Shown here one piece after another: positions 1 to 8,799 of a DNA stretch of 64,000 nt. This DNA comes from CAXSBR01 sp964236495. GTDB lineage: Bacteria; Actinomycetota; Actinomycetes; Mycobacteriales; Jatrophihabitantaceae. Under the pieces are notes generated by a model. It did no database searches and had not been told where the DNA came from. It saw only the letters and a list, made by a program, of their open reading frames with translations. The stretch covers positions 62,001 through 126,000 of the forward strand of contig CAXSBR010000006.1 of assembly GCA_964236495.1 (NCBI GenBank), read 5' to 3'. The first letter of the stretch is position 1. Every line of letters begins with the position of its first letter. A program made the translations under genes and the position numbers.

Positions 1-2
1 AC

Positions 3-308
3 GGCGCGAGCCCGTGGCAGCAGATCCGCCAGATCACCATCCCGCTGCTGAAGCCGACGATGAGCCTCGTGCTCATCCTGCAAATTCTCGCCTCGCTGAA
101 AGTGTTCGACCAGATCTACATCCTGCTCGCGGGCGGTCCGAACACCTCTACCCGTCCGGTTATCGAGTACATCTACGACACCGGCTTCACCTCCTACCGC
201 GGTGGCTATGCCGCCGCGGCGACGATGGTGTATTTCGTCCTACTCGTCCTCATCTCCGTCGCCTGGCTGCTGTTCCGCCGCGCCAGCAGCGACTCCGCGA
301 AAGCCTGA
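3..308 (+). CDS. Sugar ABC transporter permease, C-terminal part (MalF/UgpA type)
   Basis: This is the 3' end of an inner-membrane permease whose start lies left of the window. The first visible residues (GASPWQQIRQITIPLLKPT) are the EAA loop that contacts the ATPase, with the usual 'DGAS...IPLLKPT' form. They are followed by a membrane segment, the 'FDQIYILLAGGPNTSTRPV' periplasmic loop typical of MalF-like subunits, and a last membrane helix. The second permease starts 14 bases downstream. The substrate cannot be read from the sequence because the binding protein is outside the window. Confidence 0.9.
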   Translation, partial: GASPWQQIRQITIPLLKPTMSLVLILQILASLKVFDQIYILLAGGPNTSTRPVIEYIYDTGFTSYRGGYAAAATMVYFVLLVLISVAWLLFRRASSDSAKA

Positions 309-322
309 AGGGACCAGATCAG

Positions 323-1219
323 ATGTCGACGACGATTGCTGCTCCGGTCTCCCGGACGAACGAGAACACGCGCAGTAGCTCCTCGGTGGCCGACGGCGGT
401 GCCGCCTCCAAGGCGTTCAACCGGCTGGCTGCTACCTGCCTCACGCTGTTCGGGCTGATCTGGCTGGTTCCCTTCGCGTGGGCAGTCATCACGTCCCTGC
501 GGCCGGACCCCGAGATCACTGCCAACCCGACCCGGATCTGGTCCAAGCACTTCAGCTTCCACGCTTACAGCACCACCCTGAGCGACAACCCGATCGGCTG
601 GTGGTATCTCAACAGCTTCATCATCTCGACGCTGGCAGTGATCTTCACTGTCATCGTGTGTTCGATGATCGGGTTCGCGCTGGCGCACCTGCGCTTCAAG
701 GGCAAGTACGTCGTGCTCGCCTTGATCTTGGCGGGCTTGATGCTGCCCACCGAGGCCCTGGTGCTGCCGCAGTTCATGGAGGTCCGGGCGATGCACCTGC
801 TCGGCACCTACTGGGCGCTGGTGTTCCCCGCCACGGCGGCGCCCGTCGCGGTGTTCGTGTTCCAGTCGTTCTTCAAGGGCATCCCGGTGTCGTTGATCGA
901 GGCAGCCCGCATCGACGGAGCCAGCTGGTGGCTCGTCTACCGCCAGGTCTGCATGCCGCTGTGCCGGCCGGCCATTTCCGCCGTGGCGATCCTGACATTC
1001 GTCAGTTCGTGGAACGCCTTCCTCTGGCCGCTGCTGGTGTTGACCCAAACGAAGTCTCAGACGATCCCGGTGGGACTGAGCGGCTTGATCGGCGGTTCGG
1101 CAATCCAGTACGCGGAGACGATGGCGTCCTCGGTGCTGGGCATCCTGCCGCTGCTCGCGGTGTTCCTGCTCTTTCAGCGCCAAATCGTGCAGGGCGTGGC
1201 CAACACCGGCATCAAGTAG
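323..1219 (+). CDS. Carbohydrate ABC transporter permease (MalG/UgpE type)
   Basis: This is the second inner-membrane subunit of a sugar importer, 298 aa, the usual size for the family. It has six predicted membrane helices. The EAA loop 'EAARIDGASWWLVYRQVCMP' is at about residues 195-214, and 'NAFLWPLL' in the next helix is typical of MalG. The ATG at 323 is preceded by GAAGGGA at 308-314; the open frame extends upstream to position 14, but that part is only a shadow of the first permease. It closes the operon, and no binding protein or ATPase for it is visible here. Many actinobacteria use a shared MsiK ATPase. Confidence 0.93.
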   Translation: MSTTIAAPVSRTNENTRSSSSVADGGAASKAFNRLAATCLTLFGLIWLVPFAWAVITSLRPDPEITANPTRIWSKHFSFHAYSTTLSDNPIGWWYLNSFIISTLAVIFTVIVCSMIGFALAHLRFKGKYVVLALILAGLMLPTEALVLPQFMEVRAMHLLGTYWALVFPATAAPVAVFVFQSFFKGIPVSLIEAARIDGASWWLVYRQVCMPLCRPAISAVAILTFVSSWNAFLWPLLVLTQTKSQTIPVGLSGLIGGSAIQYAETMASSVLGILPLLAVFLLFQRQIVQGVANTGIK

Positions 1220-1290
1220 GTCCTTTCGACCAGCTCGCAATTCCCCCGTACTTGCGGTAAGTCCCCGCGGCGCTCGCAAGCTCGAGTCGG

Positions 1291-1647
1291 TCAGCGCGCG
1301 TCGCGGGGCACGCCCAGCCGAGGAACGCCGCCCAGGCCCAGGTTGTAGCGCACGTCGGCGGAGTACTCGGCCAGCTTGCTCCACAGCGCAGCGTGTGCGG
1401 GCCAGGGAATCGGATTGTCTCCGTCGAGCCAGGACTCGCCGAAGGTGATCCAGATGAGCGTCCAGTCGGCCGCCTCCGCCCACCGGCCGTTGCTCCAGTC
1501 GATGAGATTGCGCCGAATCTGGAAAGCTGCCTGAGCCGGATCTGCAAAGGTGTCGACGGAGCGCACCGTCCAGACGCGGAAGTCTTGGGCCATCAGCGCA
1601 AGCTCCAGGTCTTCGAGGACGGCTGGATTGACCAGCACCGTCGCCAT
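1291..1647 (-). CDS. Hypothetical protein, about 118 aa
   Basis: I do not recognise this protein. From the ATG at 1647 it reads MATVLVNPAVLEDLELALMA and continues as a Trp-rich globular sequence (motifs DWTLIWITFGESWL and RYNLGLGGVPRLG) with no membrane segment or signal peptide. Another ATG at 1671 would add eight residues. It converges on the sugar permease and lies 240 bp from the metal transporter genes, so it looks monocistronic. Composition matches its neighbours, so it is probably a real gene of unknown role. Confidence 0.6.
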   Translation of the reverse strand: MATVLVNPAVLEDLELALMAQDFRVWTVRSVDTFADPAQAAFQIRRNLIDWSNGRWAEAADWTLIWITFGESWLDGDNPIPWPAHAALWSKLAEYSADVRYNLGLGGVPRLGVPRDAR

Positions 1648-1886
1648 GTTCTCGAAGCGGGGCCCGCGCATGCTTCGATTATTCACAGACCTCTGACAAT
1701 CACCAGCCGTCACACAACGCCCGGTGAAGCCCGGAGTCGTTTGGGCTCAGCCAGGCACAGATCGGCGGTAGTGGGCAATCGGCTGGGCGCGCGTAGGTCG
1801 CCGTGCCAACGGCCACCGAGCTCAAGACTCCAGCCGCGGCGGGCCGCTCGGCTCGAGTCATCACCGACTTGTGTGCCGCACTTGGC

Positions 1887-1899
1887 AATGATTATCATT
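1887..1899 (+). promoter_or_regulatory. Fur/Zur-family operator over the metal-uptake promoter
   Basis: AATGATTATCATT is an interrupted palindrome (AATGAT and ATCATT around one base) and matches the AT-rich core recognised by Fur-family repressors, Zur in particular. It contains TATCAT at 1893-1898, a good actinobacterial -10. Seven bases downstream is the A of the ATG at 1905, so transcription is probably leaderless and blocked when the repressor binds. Zur, Fur and Mur boxes are similar, so the metal sensed is inferred. Confidence 0.7.
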
Positions 1900-1904
1900 T
1901 CGGC

Positions 1905-2849
1905 ATGAGCTGCAGAGCGATAAGCATGCGCAGAGCGACGTCGGCATGCGCCCTGTTGGCCGCCATAGCCGCCACGTCGGGTTGCAGTATCTCTTCGGGC
2001 TCGACGGGTGCAACGCCGAACGGCACGAGTGCTGGCTCTGCGGCGGTCGTCCAGGTGGTCGCGGCAGAGAACTTCTGGGGCGACATCATTGCCCAGATCG
2101 GCGGCCGGCACGTGCACGTCACGTCGATCATCAGCGACCCGAACACCGATCCGCACGAGTACGAGTCCGACGCCCACGACGCCGCGTCTCTGGCCAGGGC
2201 GCAATTCGTGCTGGAGAACGGCCTGGGCTACGACGACTTTCTGGGCAGGCTGCTGTCGGCCGGGAGCAGCTCGCATCGAGACGTGCTCTCGGTGCAAAAG
2301 ATCCTCGGCCTGCACGGATCGTCGCTCAACCCGCACATCTGGTACGACACCGCCCGTTTGCCGACGGTCGCACAGGCCATCGGCAAGGAACTAGCCGATA
2401 TCGACCCGGCCGATGCCGCCACGTTCGCCGCCAACGCTCGTGCATTCTCCGCCAGCCTGAAGCCGATCCTGGCCGTGATCGCCGCCATCAAGGCCCGCTA
2501 TGCCGGCACGAAGATCGCCTACACCGAGCGTGTGCCGGCATACCTGACAGCTGCGGCGGGGCTGGTGTTGGGCGTGCCGGCAAGCTTCAGCCGGGCCGTC
2601 GAGAACGGCAACGACCCGAGTCCGAGCGACACGGCTCGATTCGACGCTGCCCTCGCGAGCAAGACAGTCAGGGTGCTGCTGTATAACGGGCAGGTCACCG
2701 ACAACCAGACCACCGAGATCAAGCAGCTGGCGAACAGCAGCGGTGTGCCCATCGTGGGCGTCACCGAGACCCTTCCGCCCGGGGACAGGAACTTCCAGGC
2801 GTGGCAGCTGCGGCAGGCGCGCGAAATCCTGACCGCGCTGGGTGGTTGA
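1905..2849 (+). CDS. Metal ABC transporter substrate-binding lipoprotein (ZnuA/AztC/PsaA family)
   Basis: This captures Zn2+ or Mn2+ outside the membrane for the ATPase and permease encoded next. It is 314 aa. The signal peptide ends in a lipobox (ATSGC, Cys27). Family landmarks are 'DPNTDPHEYE' near residue 75 and 'NPHIWYD' near 145, each giving a metal-binding His. The position that carries the third His in ZnuA ('HDAFGY' type) reads 'YTERVPAYL' here, giving Glu as in Mn-binding PsaA. It lacks the His-rich loop of many ZnuA proteins. ATG 1905 is chosen because of the leaderless promoter; ATG 1926 would also leave a full signal peptide. Confidence 0.9.
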   Translation: MSCRAISMRRATSACALLAAIAATSGCSISSGSTGATPNGTSAGSAAVVQVVAAENFWGDIIAQIGGRHVHVTSIISDPNTDPHEYESDAHDAASLARAQFVLENGLGYDDFLGRLLSAGSSSHRDVLSVQKILGLHGSSLNPHIWYDTARLPTVAQAIGKELADIDPADAATFAANARAFSASLKPILAVIAAIKARYAGTKIAYTERVPAYLTAAAGLVLGVPASFSRAVENGNDPSPSDTARFDAALASKTVRVLLYNGQVTDNQTTEIKQLANSSGVPIVGVTETLPPGDRNFQAWQLRQAREILTALGG

Positions 2850-2852
2850 GCT

Positions 2853-3692
2853 ATGCAAGGTCCGGTCGTGTCGCTCGACGGAGCCTCGCTGACCAGGGGC
2901 GCGCGCACGCTGTGGTCCGGGCTGGATCTGTCGGTCGCTGCCGGCGAGTTCGTCGCAGTGCTCGGTCCCAACGGAGCGGGTAAGACCTCGCTGCTGAAGG
3001 TGCTGCTAGGGCTGCTGCCGCTCAGCGCCGGCACGGCCCGGGTGGCGGGCGCGACGCCACGCCGAGGTAGCAGCCTGGTCGGCTACGTTCCTCAGCAGAA
3101 AGGCTTCGACACTGAGGCCGGCGCCCGCGGGCGGGATCTGGTTGCCCTGGGTGCCGACGGGCATCGCTTCGGGCGCCCCTTCACCGGCAGGCAAACCCGT
3201 CGTCGCGTGGATGCCGCAATTACCGCGGTGGGCGCGTCGGCCTACTGCGACGCGCCGATCGGTCGACTGTCAGGCGGCGAGCAGCAGCGGCTGCGGATCG
3301 CCCAGGCGCTGATCGACGATCCGGCCGTGCTGCTGTGCGACGAGCCGCTGCTGTCACTGGATCTGGCGCACCAGCGCGCGGTCGTCGATCTGATCGACCG
3401 CCGCCGCCGCAGCGCCGACACCGCGGTGCTGATGGTCACCCACGAGATCAACCCGGTGCTGCCACTGGTGGACCGAGTTCTCTACCTCGTCGGCGGGCAG
3501 TGGGCTGTCGGAACGCCGGCGGAAGTAATGACCGGTGCGCGCCTGTCACAGCTGTACGGCAGCGATGTGGACGTGCTGCGGGTGCGCGGGCGCATCGTCG
3601 TCATCGGTGCGGCTGAAGCGCTGGGCACCGACGCCGGGGGCCACGACAACCATTTCGACGGATCGTCGAGCGCACCGCAAGTGCATCGATGA
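2853..3692 (+). CDS. Metal ABC transporter ATP-binding protein (ZnuC-like)
   Basis: This cytoplasmic ATPase of 279 aa powers the adjacent metal permease. Walker A is GPNGAGKTSL near residue 38, the signature is LSGGEQQRL near 140, Walker B is VLLCDEPLLSLD near 160, and the switch His is in MVTHEINP. The ATG lies three bases after the binding-protein stop, and its own stop overlaps the permease start (ATGA), so the three genes are translationally coupled. The C-terminal 60 residues are an extra tail without a recognised domain. Confidence 0.93.
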   Translation: MQGPVVSLDGASLTRGARTLWSGLDLSVAAGEFVAVLGPNGAGKTSLLKVLLGLLPLSAGTARVAGATPRRGSSLVGYVPQQKGFDTEAGARGRDLVALGADGHRFGRPFTGRQTRRRVDAAITAVGASAYCDAPIGRLSGGEQQRLRIAQALIDDPAVLLCDEPLLSLDLAHQRAVVDLIDRRRRSADTAVLMVTHEINPVLPLVDRVLYLVGGQWAVGTPAEVMTGARLSQLYGSDVDVLRVRGRIVVIGAAEALGTDAGGHDNHFDGSSSAPQVHR

Positions 3693-4537
3693 GCAACCTC
3701 GCAGCCAATCTGCAGTTCGGTTTCGCCCAGCATGCGCTCATCGCCGCGACGCTCGTCGCGGTGATCTGCGGACTTATCGGGCCGTTCGTCATTGCCCGCG
3801 ACATGGCCTTCGCTGTCCACGGCGCGGCCGAATTGGCCTTTCCCAGCGCCGCCGCCGGACTGCTGATCGCCGGTGACGCACTGAACGGCGCGCTGATCGG
3901 CTCGGTCGTCGTCGCCGCGGCAATCGGCCTGCTGGGCGAGCGGCACAGCGAGCGCAACACCGCGACCGGAGTGGTGCTCGCCTTCGGCCTGGGTCTGGGC
4001 GTGCTACTGCTGTCCTACTACCACGGATTCGCCTCGCAGGCGACGAGCATTCTGTTCGGTGACATTCTCGGCGTCAGCTCGGCCGACATCGTCGTGCTGT
4101 GCGTCATCGCCTTCCTGGTCACCGTGGGCATAGCGGTGATCTATCGGCCGCTGCTGTTCGCCTCGATCGACGCCGACGTTGCCATCGCCCGCGGAGTGCC
4201 GGTCCGGGCGGTGGGCCTGATCTTCGTCCTGCTGATCGCGGTAACCGTCACCGAGGCGGCGCAGATCGTGGGCACGCTGCTGGTGCTCAGCCTGGCCATC
4301 ACGCCCGCCGCGGCGGCCGCCAGGCTCGCCGTCGATCCGCTCGCGGTGACTGGGCTGGCCGTCGCGTTCGCCTTGCTCGCCGCGGACGGCGGACTGCTGT
4401 TGAGCCTTCAGTACGCCACCGTCAAAGCCAGTGTCTTCATCACGTTCCTCAGCTTCGCCGTCTACCTGGTTGCTCGCGCAGTTGCCGGTGTGCAGCGGGG
4501 CAGTGCTCGCGGCGGGAGTCGTCGGATGGTTCGGTGA
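3689..4537 (+). CDS. Metal ABC transporter permease (ABC-3/ZnuB family)
   Basis: This is a 282-aa integral membrane protein with about eight hydrophobic segments, including 'GALIGSVVVAAAIGLLGE' and 'LVLSLAITPAAAAARLA', the latter near the conserved cytoplasmic loop of ZnuB-like permeases. It forms the channel of the Zn/Mn importer with the two genes before it and starts inside the ATPase stop codon (ATGA at 3689). A perfect hairpin about 90 bases downstream ends the operon. Confidence 0.92.
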   Translation: MSNLAANLQFGFAQHALIAATLVAVICGLIGPFVIARDMAFAVHGAAELAFPSAAAGLLIAGDALNGALIGSVVVAAAIGLLGERHSERNTATGVVLAFGLGLGVLLLSYYHGFASQATSILFGDILGVSSADIVVLCVIAFLVTVGIAVIYRPLLFASIDADVAIARGVPVRAVGLIFVLLIAVTVTEAAQIVGTLLVLSLAITPAAAAARLAVDPLAVTGLAVAFALLAADGGLLLSLQYATVKASVFITFLSFAVYLVARAVAGVQRGSARGGSRRMVR

Positions 4538-4630
4538 GCGTTGTACCTCTGCTGCAGTGCTCTGCTGGGCGGCTCTTCGGCGGGTTCGCCGCCAACTAAA
4601 GCCGCCAACACAAGCCGCGGACATAAAAGG

Positions 4631-4660
4631 TCCGGCTACCCACGGGGGGAGGTAGCCGGA
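4631..4660 (+). terminator. Hairpin terminator after the metal-uptake operon
   Basis: TCCGGCTACC at 4631-4640 pairs perfectly with GGTAGCCGGA at 4651-4660 around a 10-base loop. There is no U-tract, which is common for actinobacterial terminators. Confidence 0.65.
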
Positions 4661-5300
4661 CAAGATCATTCTGGCATGGCGCTGAGTCCTTCGGCAACTC
4701 GACGGCGCCGAGGTCGGTTGACGGCCGGTGTTGCGGCAGCCCATCCGCCACGCGTGCGGGATGAATGTGCGCGGGATCCGCTGGTGATCGGACGAGGATC
4801 GGCGCAGCTGGCCTGATCTGACGAATATTTCCACCGCCACGACCGGCGATAAATATCCCGCTCGGGTTGCCAAGGTTGTAGAAGATGATCTACGGTGAAA
4901 GCGGCTAGGAAACAGCCGGCCCGGAACCATGGCGCAGTAGCGCGTGGTGAGCACAGCTCCCATCCGGTCACTCGGGAATCGAACACCGAAGACGCTTGTA
5001 TTGCGCGGAGTTGTGCGCGCGACCCCTCTCTTCGGTGGCACCGCGATCACCAGTCACTTTCGGCCGACGGCTGCCGGGGCGACCTGCGTGCATGTGCATC
5101 CCGGCTGGGACTTTGGCTGGCAATCCATGCACGGGGGATCAGGTACCCCGGCACCGCAGCCACAAGTTAGTGCGGCTCTGCGTTGCCTGCACTCGCTAGT
5201 TCGCCCGTTCAAACCAGAGCGGACGACGAGGCGGACCGGGTACATGAATGCCGCTGTCAGTAGCAGCGCCGTCAGTGCGCCATCGGCCCAACCAGCGAGG
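4661..5300. other. Gene-poor stretch
   Basis: I see no convincing gene here on either strand. The open frames have arginine/proline-rich composition and no ribosome-binding sites. The only weak candidate is a minus-strand frame from a GTG at 5311 to 5054 (86 codons). Its start overlaps the stop of the lipoprotein remnant (GTGA), and it has one hydrophobic stretch (ADGALTALLLTAAFMYPVRL) before degenerating into Cys-rich sequence. Confidence 0.5.
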
Positions 5301-5307
5301 GGCGGCG

Positions 5308-5795
5308 TCACCGGCAGTGGCGGCCGCTGTCGACTGCCCCTGTGCGTTCGAGCAGCCGACGTCCGTGCAGCACCCGAGAATGGCCGGGCAGGGGGACGAC
5401 GCTCAGCCATTCGGTACCCGAGCGGAACTCGACGCCGAGCCCGCTTGGCGACGCGGTCCACCTGGACGCCGGACGCGCATAGCCAGAACCCAGATCGGTG
5501 CGGAGAAACGCCGCAACAGCTTTGCGCGGAGTTGCCTCCCCAGAAGCGTCGCTGGCGACGACACGGCGAACCCGGTGCACGTACTGCTTCCCGGTGGGGT
5601 GCTGTGCGGTGGCTTGAACGGTTTGAACGGTTTATGTATCGATGCGGTGGCATTGCCGGTCCTCGACGACGCCGCCGCCTGTGACGACGCCGCAGGATCG
5701 GCACGCTGCGCACACGACGCAAGCAACGCCGCAAGCACTGTGGTCAGCACTGTCAGCAGCAGGGCGCCTGCTGCTCGCCGAGCAGACATCGTCAC
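5308..5795 (-). pseudogene. Lipoprotein gene with apparent frameshift
   Basis: The start is convincing: AGGAGG at 5801-5806 precedes GTG 5795 and ATG 5789. The first frame gives a lipoprotein signal ending LLASC followed by a Ser/Ala linker. After the 9-bp direct repeat near 5611-5632 this frame turns into unlikely sequence ending at 5403. The neighbouring frame reads a plausible globular domain instead: 'ASGEATPRKAVAAFLRTD' then 'GVEFRSGTEWLSVVPLPG' and a terminal 'GAVDSGRHC', ending at 5308. I infer one gene of about 160 codons broken by a single-base indel or by sequencing error at the 9-bp repeat. Its function is unknown. Confidence 0.5.
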
Positions 5796-5825
5796 GGTTA
5801 CCTCCTGCTGATCTGGACCAGCTGG

Positions 5826-6305
5826 ATGCCTCAGAAGGTTCCAGCAGCACCGAACGATCTGCTGCTCGAACCGCGGCCCTCTAGCATCGGCGACGTGCAG
5901 ATCTCGCCGTTGACAGCTGCCCGGGCGGATTTGGCGATGGGGGCGCTGGACGAGAAGTTGGGCATCGAGGTGGTGGAGGCGTCGGCGGACCGGGTGGTCG
6001 CGACCATGCCCGTCCACACCAACACCCAGTCCTTCGGGCTGCTGCACGGCGGTGCGACGGCCGCACTCGCCGAAGCGGTCGGCTCGTGGGCCGCGGTGAT
6101 CCACGCCGGTCCTGGCCGGACCGCCGTCGGTGTGGACCTCAACGTCACCCACCACCGCAGTGCCACCGGCGGACACGTCACTGCCACCGCTACGCCGCTG
6201 CACCGCGGCCGCACCGTCGCGACTTATGCCATCGCCGTATACGACGACCAGCATCGCTTGGTGTGCACCGCACGGATCACCACCCTGCTGCGCGATCAGC
6301 TCTGA
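5826..6305 (+). CDS. PaaI-family hotdog thioesterase
   Basis: This is a 159-aa single-hotdog protein likely to hydrolyse an acyl-CoA. The family signature 'HTNTQSFGLLHGGATAALAE' holds the LHGG turn, and the last strands are 'VGVDLNVTHHRSA' and 'GRTVATYAIAVYDDQHRLV'. It is closest to the PaaI/YdiI group. The first 20 residues are poorly conserved, so an internal start near GTG 5895 is possible. It is divergent from the broken lipoprotein gene and stands alone; the glutamine-synthetase-like operon starts about 100 bp downstream. Confidence 0.85.
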   Translation: MPQKVPAAPNDLLLEPRPSSIGDVQISPLTAARADLAMGALDEKLGIEVVEASADRVVATMPVHTNTQSFGLLHGGATAALAEAVGSWAAVIHAGPGRTAVGVDLNVTHHRSATGGHVTATATPLHRGRTVATYAIAVYDDQHRLVCTARITTLLRDQL

Positions 6306-6410
6306 GACCGGATCGCCGTCCAGCCGTAACGCCCGTGGAACGCAGGACGTGTTTCGTGGCAGTCAACACTGGATCACCACATCGACACCAGCGTTTGCCT
6401 GGAGGCGGCC

Positions 6411-7775
6411 ATGACCACGCTGTTGGAGACCGCCACGACGACCGGGCTGGACGAGCCGGCGGCCGACCTCGCCGCGCTGGCTCGTGCCGACGGCATCGAG
6501 TTCGTCCTCGCGCTGTTCGTCGACCTCGTCGGCAAGCCGTGCGCGAAGCTGGTGCCCATTCAGGCCGTCGAGGAGCTGCGCGATAACGGCGTGGGCTTCG
6601 CCGGATTCGCCGCGGGCGCGCTGGGACAGCAGCCCAGCGATCCGGACATCATTGCCGTGCCCGATGCGTCGTCCTACGCCGCCCTGCCCTTCCTCCGGCC
6701 GGGCCTGGCCGTGGTGCAGTGCGATCCACACGTCGACGGCCGGCCGTGGCCGTTCGCGCCGCGCGTGATCCTCAAGCGGATGCTGGCCCGCGCGGCGGAG
6801 CAGGCGCTGGACCTGTTCGTCGGTGCCGAGATCGAATATTTCCTGGTCCACCGCGCCGCCGACGGCAGCCTGCGACCCGCCGACGCCCAGGACAACGCGG
6901 CAAAACCGTGCTACGACGCCCGCGACCTGACCAGGATGTATGACCATCTGACCTCGGTGTCCAAGGCGATGAACACGCTGGGCTGGGGCAACTACGCCAA
7001 CGACCACGAGGACGGCAACGGCCAGTTCGAGCAGAACTTCGCCTTCGCCGACGCGCTGACGACGGCCGACCGGGTGATCACGGCCCGCTATCTCATCTCG
7101 GTGTTGGCCGAGCAACGCGGCATGACTGCTTCTTACATGGCCAAGCCGTTCACCGACCGCACCGGCACCGGCATGCATCTGCACCTGTCGCTGTGGCGCG
7201 CGGGCGCAGCCCTCTTTCCGGCGCCCGACGGTGTACCGGATGGACGGGGTCTGGGCCTGTCACCGCTGGCCTACACCTTCATCGGCGGCCTGCTCCACCA
7301 TGCCTGCGGGTTGCAGGCCGTGCTCGCGCCGACCGTCAACTCCTACAAGCGCACGGGCCGCTCGAGCGCGAGTCGAACGGGTTCCACCTGGTCCCCGGCG
7401 CGGGCGACGTACGGCGGAAACGACCGCACCCACCTGTTGCGGGTGCCCGAGGGAAACCGGGTCGAGCTGCGTGGCGGGGACGGTTCGGCCAATCCCTATC
7501 TGGCCATCGCCGGCGCGCTGGCCGCGGGCCTGGACGGCATCGACCGAGGCGTCGATCCTGGGTTGCCCGGCGCCACCGAAGGCGCAGCGACACTACCGCC
7601 GACGCTGGTGCACGCCGTCGATGCTCTGGACGCCGACGCCGTCGTCAGTGGTGCACTGGACGCCGCCGGCGACGGCGTGGCCGCCTACTTCAGCGCCTTG
7701 AAGCGCACTGAGTTCTTCGACTGGCACGCCACGGTGACGCCGTGGGAGATCGACCGCTATCTCACCGCATTCTGA
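6411..7775 (+). CDS. glnT: Type III glutamine synthetase-like ligase (GlnT/GMAS family)
   Basis: This is a 454-aa ATP-dependent glutamate-amine ligase. The catalytic domain shows 'GAEIEYFLVH' (metal-binding Glu), 'NDHEDGNGQFEQNF', 'GTGMHLHLSLW' (the HxHxS metal site), 'TVNSYKR' and 'VELRGGDGSANPYLAIAGAL'. It lacks the long C-terminal adenylylation region of GlnA. The gene order glnT, glxB, glxC, glxD matches rhizobial glx operons and the gmaS-mgsABC genes of N-methylglutamate metabolism, so the amine could be ammonia or methylamine. I cannot decide between these. RBS GGAGG is at 6401-6405. The segment after 'NSYKR' (GRSSASRTGSTWSPARATYG) is somewhat divergent. Confidence 0.88.
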   Translation: MTTLLETATTTGLDEPAADLAALARADGIEFVLALFVDLVGKPCAKLVPIQAVEELRDNGVGFAGFAAGALGQQPSDPDIIAVPDASSYAALPFLRPGLAVVQCDPHVDGRPWPFAPRVILKRMLARAAEQALDLFVGAEIEYFLVHRAADGSLRPADAQDNAAKPCYDARDLTRMYDHLTSVSKAMNTLGWGNYANDHEDGNGQFEQNFAFADALTTADRVITARYLISVLAEQRGMTASYMAKPFTDRTGTGMHLHLSLWRAGAALFPAPDGVPDGRGLGLSPLAYTFIGGLLHHACGLQAVLAPTVNSYKRTGRSSASRTGSTWSPARATYGGNDRTHLLRVPEGNRVELRGGDGSANPYLAIAGALAAGLDGIDRGVDPGLPGATEGAATLPPTLVHAVDALDADAVVSGALDAAGDGVAAYFSALKRTEFFDWHATVTPWEIDRYLTAF

Positions 7776-7842
7776 CGGCGAGCACAGTGAGAGCCACACC
7801 GACGGCGACGACGCGTCCGCCACCAGCCCTAGGAGCCCCTGC

Positions 7843-8799
7843 ATGTGCGGCATAGTCGGACTACATCTGCGCGATCCAGTCCTGTACCCGGCGCTCGGGT
7901 CGATGCTGGGCGCCATGATCGGGCAGGTGGTCGAGCGCGGACCCGACTCGGCAGGAGTCGCGCTCTACGGCGACGCCGACAGCACCGTCAACCGCGACGC
8001 AGATCCCTCGACGGGTGAGCCGGCTCCTGCCGCGTCGGCGTGGTCGGTGCCAGGTCAGATGACGGTGTCGCTGCTGGTCGCCGAACCGCCGCCGACCGAC
8101 CTCGCCGCCCGACTCGGCGATTTGGTGCGTGCTCCGGTCACGGTGCGCACCGCTGCAGGGGCGGCGACGGTCAGTGCGGCCACCGACGCTGACGCGCTGT
8201 CCGGCGCGGTTGCCCGCGTTCTGCCCGCGGCGCTGATCGTCGGCGTGGGTACCGACTTCGCGGTTCTCAAAGGCGTGGGCAACCCGCTCACACTCACTGC
8301 CCAGCTGGGCCTGGACGACGTGCAGGGCTGGCAGGGCATCGCCCACACGCGCATGGCCACCGAGTCGGCGGTGTCTGCGGCCGGCGCGCACCCGTTCTCC
8401 GTCGGCCCCGGCCAGTGCCTCGTGCACAACGGTTCCTTCGCCAACCACGCCACCATCCGGCGTGAGCTCGTCGCCGACGGCGTGCTGTTCGACACCGACA
8501 ACGATTCCGAGGTCGGCGCCCGCTTCGTGGCAGCGCAGCTGGCCGCCGGCGCGGACGTCGACAAGGCGCTCAGGCTGCTCTGCGAACGCTTCGACGGTTT
8601 CTACACCCTGCTGGTCACTACGTCGGACTCGTTCGCCGTCGTCCGCGACGCCATTGCCTGCAAGCCCGCCATCATCGCCGAGACCCCGCGCTGGGTGGCG
8701 ATGGCCTCGGAGTACCGCGCGCTGGCCCAGCTGCCGGGCATCGACGGCGCACATATCTTCGAACCCGAGCCGGAACGGGTGTACGTGTGGCAGCGGTGA
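7843..8799 (+). CDS. glxB: Class II glutamine amidotransferase, GltB N-terminal-domain-like (GlxB/MgsA)
   Basis: This 318-aa protein begins MCGIVGLH, so Cys2 is the N-terminal nucleophile that releases ammonia from glutamine or an N-substituted glutamine. 'IAHTRMATESAVS' and 'HPFSVGPGQCLVHNGSFAN' are the substrate-binding motifs of Ntn glutaminases, and 'FDTDNDSEVGARFV' follows. It corresponds to the amidotransferase domain of glutamate synthase as a separate subunit. Its TGA overlaps a GTG of the next gene (GTGA at 8796), so glxB and glxC are coupled. Confidence 0.9.
   Translation: MCGIVGLHLRDPVLYPALGSMLGAMIGQVVERGPDSAGVALYGDADSTVNRDADPSTGEPAPAASAWSVPGQMTVSLLVAEPPPTDLAARLGDLVRAPVTVRTAAGAATVSAATDADALSGAVARVLPAALIVGVGTDFAVLKGVGNPLTLTAQLGLDDVQGWQGIAHTRMATESAVSAAGAHPFSVGPGQCLVHNGSFANHATIRRELVADGVLFDTDNDSEVGARFVAAQLAAGADVDKALRLLCERFDGFYTLLVTTSDSFAVVRDAIACKPAIIAETPRWVAMASEYRALAQLPGIDGAHIFEPEPERVYVWQR

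Noticed and set aside
1253..1282. Possible terminator CTTGCG...CGCAAG after the permeases
   Set aside because: Only six base pairs with an 18-base loop; too weak to support.
206..1483. Long minus-strand open frame (425 codons) across the sugar permeases
   Set aside because: Arg/His/Gln-rich composition typical of the antisense of high-GC genes; the plus strand encodes clear permeases with all family motifs.
4895..5684. Plus-strand frames in the gene-poor region
   Set aside because: Cys/Arg/Pro-rich, no ribosome-binding sites, no recognisable motifs; overlapping frames are equally open on both strands.
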